DNA of 8,084 nucleotides, from positions 1 to 8,084 of the forward strand of contig JBHHZM010000136.1 of assembly GCA_046758065.1 (NCBI GenBank), written 5' to 3'. Source of the DNA: JBHHZM01 sp046758065. GTDB lineage: Bacteria; Pseudomonadota; Alphaproteobacteria; JAAXGF01. A program made the position numbers and the translations under genes. A model generated the notes under the pieces. That model was not told where the DNA came from and did not search any database. It saw only the letters and a program-made list of their open reading frames with translations. Shown piece by piece: positions 5,676 through 8,084 of this stretch; positions within the stretch are counted from its first letter, which is position 1, and each line of letters opens with the position of its first letter.

Positions 5676-5701
5676 ACGGCCGCACGCTGTATTGCGGCCG
5701 T
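5676..5701 (+). promoter_or_regulatory. Second hairpin before the permease genes
   Basis: ACGGCCGCA (5676-5684) and TGCGGCCGT (5693-5701) form a perfect 9-bp stem with an 8-nt loop, followed by only TTC. It directly follows the larger hairpin and could act as a leaky terminator or mRNA stabiliser. Confidence 0.6.
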
Positions 5702-5785
5702 TTCGGTGTCTTTCCGTCGATCCTGACCGCGCTCGGACGCGGTCGGCACAGGGTCGGCAAGGATGATGTGAAAACGGACGGGAAA

Positions 5786-6661
5786 ATGGAATTTGAGTCG
5801 ATTATCACCCAGTTCCTGAGCGGCTTCAGCGTGGTCGGCATCCTCGTCATCGCCGCTATCGGCCTCGCCATCATCTTCGGGGTGGCCGGAGTCATCAACA
5901 TGGCGCACGGCGAGTTCATCATGATCGGCGCCTACACGGCGGCAGTCGTCGGTGAATTGGGGGGCAACACCTTCATCGCCATTCCCGTCGCGTTCATCGT
6001 CGTCGCCGCGCTGGGGCTCGCCGTCGAACGCAGCATCATCCAGTGGATCTACGACCGACCACTCGAGACCCTGCTTGCGACCTGGGGCCTCGGGATCATG
6101 CTCCGGGTCGTCATCAAAATGATTTTCGGGTCGGAGCTCTACTACGTGGGCGCCCCCAAGATCCTCGACGGCGGCTTCCGGACCATCGGCCTACTGCCCT
6201 TCCCCTGGTACCGGCTGTTCCTGATCGGGCTCGCCGTCGCGATGCTGGTGCTGACCTATCTCTTCCTCTTCAAGACGAACATCGGCCTCAAGGTCCGTGC
6301 GGTTCGGCGCAACCGGTCGATTACCGGCTGTCTCGGTATCAATACCGCCAAGGTCGACATGATCGTCTTCGCCTACGGCTCCGGCCTGGCCGGCGCCGCG
6401 GGCGCTGCGCTCGCGCCGATCAAGACGGTCTCGCCGCCCATGGGATTCCCTTACGCCGTCGATTCCTTCATGGTTCTCGTCCTCGGCGGCGTGGGCAATC
6501 TGTGGGGCGTGGTGGCGGGTTCCACGCTCATCGGCGAAGGCGAAACCGTGCTCTCGTTCATGTACAACAATGTCATCGGAAAGCTGTTGGTTTTCATCAT
6601 GATCGTGCTCGCAATCCGCGTCTGGCCGCGAGGACTGTTCGGCTATCAGGAACGACGATGA
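5786..6661 (+). CDS. ABC importer permease, UrtB/LivH-like
   Basis: This 291-residue inner-membrane permease is one of two that form the translocation channel. It shows the family hallmarks in order: a first helix running into IFGVAGVINMAHGEFIMIGAY (30-50), the central AVERSIIQ (79-86), a cytoplasmic loop RAVRRNRSITGCLGIN (171-186) in the place of the ATPase-contacting EAA loop, GGVGNLWGVVAGS (234-246) and the terminal VWPRGLFG (279-286). About eight membrane segments are visible. ATG 5786 gives the usual short N-terminus. GTG 5768, with AAGGA 4 nt before it, is a real alternative that adds six residues. The gene starts 165 bp after the binding-protein stop, beyond two hairpins, so it is probably expressed at a lower level. 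UrtB and FmdE are the closest functional analogues; substrate choice rests with the binding protein. Confidence 0.9.
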   Translation: MEFESIITQFLSGFSVVGILVIAAIGLAIIFGVAGVINMAHGEFIMIGAYTAAVVGELGGNTFIAIPVAFIVVAALGLAVERSIIQWIYDRPLETLLATWGLGIMLRVVIKMIFGSELYYVGAPKILDGGFRTIGLLPFPWYRLFLIGLAVAMLVLTYLFLFKTNIGLKVRAVRRNRSITGCLGINTAKVDMIVFAYGSGLAGAAGAALAPIKTVSPPMGFPYAVDSFMVLVLGGVGNLWGVVAGSTLIGEGETVLSFMYNNVIGKLLVFIMIVLAIRVWPRGLFGYQERR

Positions 6662-6729
6662 CGCGGCGACGCGGGAACCGGCTCGCGGCACAGATAATTG
6701 AGGATTTAGGGCATCATGACGGCTGGTAG
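6658..6729 (+). CDS. Possible 23-codon bridging mini-ORF
   Basis: ATG 6658 overlaps the UrtB-like stop as ATGA. The frame runs 23 codons to TAG 6727-6729, which lies 11 nt beyond the downstream start at 6716. The peptide (MTRRRGNRLAAQ...) is basic and unrecognised. It may be chance, or a device that couples translation of the two permeases across a 54-bp gap. Confidence 0.2.
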   Translation: MTRRRGNRLAAQIIEDLGHHDGW

Positions 6730-7870
6730 ACAAAACGGGATCCGCAGAGCGCCGGTCTTTCCCATTTGGGCGATCTTGGGGGGCGCGGCGGTCGTCGCAT
6801 TGATCGGCAGCTATCCAATGTACGGCGAGCAATACGTGGTGTCGTTGCTCGGCATGTTCCTGTGCTTCTCGATCTTCGCCCTGAGCATCGACCTGATCTG
6901 GGGATTCACCGGGATCCTGAGCCTCGGACAGGCCGTGTACTTCGGTGTCGGCGCCTATTTCGTCGCGCTGTCGCTCAAGATCCGCTATGCCGTCAACCAC
7001 CCGACGCGATACGGCGGTACGATCCCCGACTTCATGGAGTGGAACGGGCTGACCGAATTGCCCGGGTTCATGGAGCCGCTGATGAGCATCTGGTTCGCGG
7101 TGTTGTTGGCGCTGTTGATCCCGACGCTCCTCGCCTTGATCTTCGGCGTCATCACGTTCAAGCGCCACATTTACGGCGTCTACTGTGCCGTTATCACGCT
7201 CGCCGAATCGCTGATCCTTCAGGAGGCTATCATCGAGTACCAGCCGTACACCGGCGGTTTCAACGGCATCACCGATTATTCGAATTACGCCAACACGTAC
7301 TTTTTGTGGTTCATCCTGGCGATCACCGTCCTGTGCTTCGTCGTCGGGCGCGCACTGACCCACTCGCGTGTGGGGACGGTCCTGAAATCCGTGCGCGACA
7401 ACGATGTGCGGGCGGAGTTCATGGGCTACAATGTCGCCAACTACCGAATCTTCGTGTTCTGTGTATCGGCCTTCATGGCCGCCGCCGCCGGGGCAATGTA
7501 CGCGGCGTGGATGGGGATCGTCTCGTTTCTCGATACCGGGCCGATTTTCTCGATCGAGGCCGTGATCTGGACCGCCGTCGGCGGCCGCGGAACGATCATC
7601 GGCGCGTTCGTCGGCACGTTCCTGGTCAAGGGCGCCGAGTTTTTCCTCAGCGACAAGATGGCCTGGACGTGGCAACTGCTGATGGGCGGCCTGTTCATCT
7701 TCGTGGTGCTGGTCATGCGCGACGGCGTCGTCGGTACGATCGCCAAGTGGGTCTCGCGCCGGCGCGGCGGTACGCGCGCGCAGGTGATCGAGGAGTCGGA
7801 CGCGGCGGCCAGGGACTTGCAGAAGGACTGGCGTCCCGCCGGCCCAGCCAAGGCCGGGGAGGAGGTCTGA
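6716..7870 (+). CDS. ABC importer permease, UrtC/LivM-like
   Basis: This 384-residue inner-membrane protein is the second channel subunit. Family motifs are GFTGILSLGQAVYFGVGAY (63-81), the periplasmic loop region around 92-122, GFNGITD (181-187), the cytoplasmic EAA-type loop SVRDNDVRAEFMGYNV (225-240), VGGRGTIIGA (288-297) and a last helix ending near 335. The length and the long loop between helices fit UrtC. The C-terminus (about 345-384) is a hydrophilic, Arg- and Ala-rich cytoplasmic tail. ATG 6716 is preceded by TTAGGG (6706-6711), a modest ribosome site 4 nt away. The tail's last codons include GGGGAGGAGG, which places a strong Shine-Dalgarno sequence just before the overlapping ATG at 7870. 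Confidence 0.9.
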   Translation: MTAGRQNGIRRAPVFPIWAILGGAAVVALIGSYPMYGEQYVVSLLGMFLCFSIFALSIDLIWGFTGILSLGQAVYFGVGAYFVALSLKIRYAVNHPTRYGGTIPDFMEWNGLTELPGFMEPLMSIWFAVLLALLIPTLLALIFGVITFKRHIYGVYCAVITLAESLILQEAIIEYQPYTGGFNGITDYSNYANTYFLWFILAITVLCFVVGRALTHSRVGTVLKSVRDNDVRAEFMGYNVANYRIFVFCVSAFMAAAAGAMYAAWMGIVSFLDTGPIFSIEAVIWTAVGGRGTIIGAFVGTFLVKGAEFFLSDKMAWTWQLLMGGLFIFVVLVMRDGVVGTIAKWVSRRRGGTRAQVIEESDAAARDLQKDWRPAGPAKAGEEV

Positions 7871-7983
7871 TGTGGTTCGACGCCTCTTCGGTCGGCGTGA
7901 TGATTGGCACGAAGCGCCGCGCCGATGGCCCGGAGACCGCGGTGTACGGCAGCGAAGTCGGTTGCGGAGGCATCGATGGGTAA
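7870..7983 (+). CDS. Possible 37-codon bridging mini-ORF
   Basis: ATG 7870 overlaps the UrtC-like TGA by one base (TGATG) and is preceded by GGGGAGGAGG. The frame ends at TAA 7981-7983, inside the first codons of the ATPase gene (ATG 7976). The predicted peptide (MWFDASSVGVMIG...) resembles nothing I know. Ribosome site and overlaps are better than chance would need, but the purine-rich site also encodes the permease end. Confidence 0.3.
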   Translation: MWFDASSVGVMIGTKRRADGPETAVYGSEVGCGGIDG

Positions 7984-8084
7984 CGTCCTCGAAGTCAAGG
8001 GCCTGACCACTCGGGTTGCCGGTTACACTATCCTCGACGACCTCGACTTTTCGATCGGCGACGGCGAACTGCGGGTCCTGCTCG
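7976..8084 (+). CDS. ABC importer ATPase, N-terminal part (UrtD/LivG-like)
   Basis: Only the first 36 codons are in the window; the gene continues past the right edge. They read as the start of an ABC nucleotide-binding subunit: LEVKGLTTRVAGYTILDDL followed by FSIGDGELRVLL, the strand that leads straight into the Walker A P-loop, which must lie just outside. ATG 7976 has GGAGG (7966-7970) 5 nt upstream; an in-frame ATG at 7925 lacks a ribosome site. Its place after two Urt-like permeases fits UrtD, with a UrtE-like partner possibly next. Which of the two ATPase types this is cannot be settled from so little sequence. Confidence 0.85.
   Translation, partial: MGNVLEVKGLTTRVAGYTILDDLDFSIGDGELRVLL

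Overview
The window is G+C-rich, densely coded and has every gene on the + strand. It looks like a proteobacterial chromosome. The amidase type, the AmiC/AmiR pair and the Urt-like transporter fit an alphaproteobacterium best, but that taxonomic call is inference. No mobile elements, rRNA, tRNA or CRISPR arrays are visible.

Layout: (1) the 3' end of an unrecognised gene (2-241); (2) a non-coding gap with a TTGACA box joined to a perfect 13-bp palindrome (242-587); (3) an amidase-signature amide hydrolase with a complete Lys-Ser-Ser triad (588-2108); (4) a gap rich in inverted repeats (2109-2362); (5) a cytoplasmic AmiC-type amide sensor (2363-3484); (6) an AmiR-type ANTAR RNA-binding antiterminator (3536-4111); (7) a 204-bp leader with candidate ANTAR-type hairpins followed by a convincing intrinsic terminator (4112-4315); (8) an ABC importer of the urea/short-chain amide (Urt/Fmd) type: Tat-exported binding protein (4316-5620), two permeases (5786-6661 and 6716-7870) and the start of an ATPase (7976 to the window edge). 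A second ATPase may follow outside the window.

How it probably works: the importer brings in a small amide or urea-like compound and the amidase hydrolyses it to ammonia and a carboxylate. AmiC senses the compound in the cytoplasm and releases AmiR. AmiR binds the nascent leader RNA and lets polymerase pass the terminator into the transporter genes. The key point is the position of the control element. In the classical Pseudomonas ami operon the ANTAR-controlled terminator precedes the amidase gene. Here the only recognisable one lies after amiR and before the transporter, so uptake appears to be the regulated step. The sensor and the binding protein are clear paralogues and keep the same pocket residues, which suggests one ligand.

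Smaller oddities are paired hairpins after the binding-protein gene that share a loop sequence, two overlapping mini-ORFs bridging successive transporter gene gaps, a 12-bp tandem duplication at the amiC stop, and an A+T-rich island covering the end of amiR and its leader.
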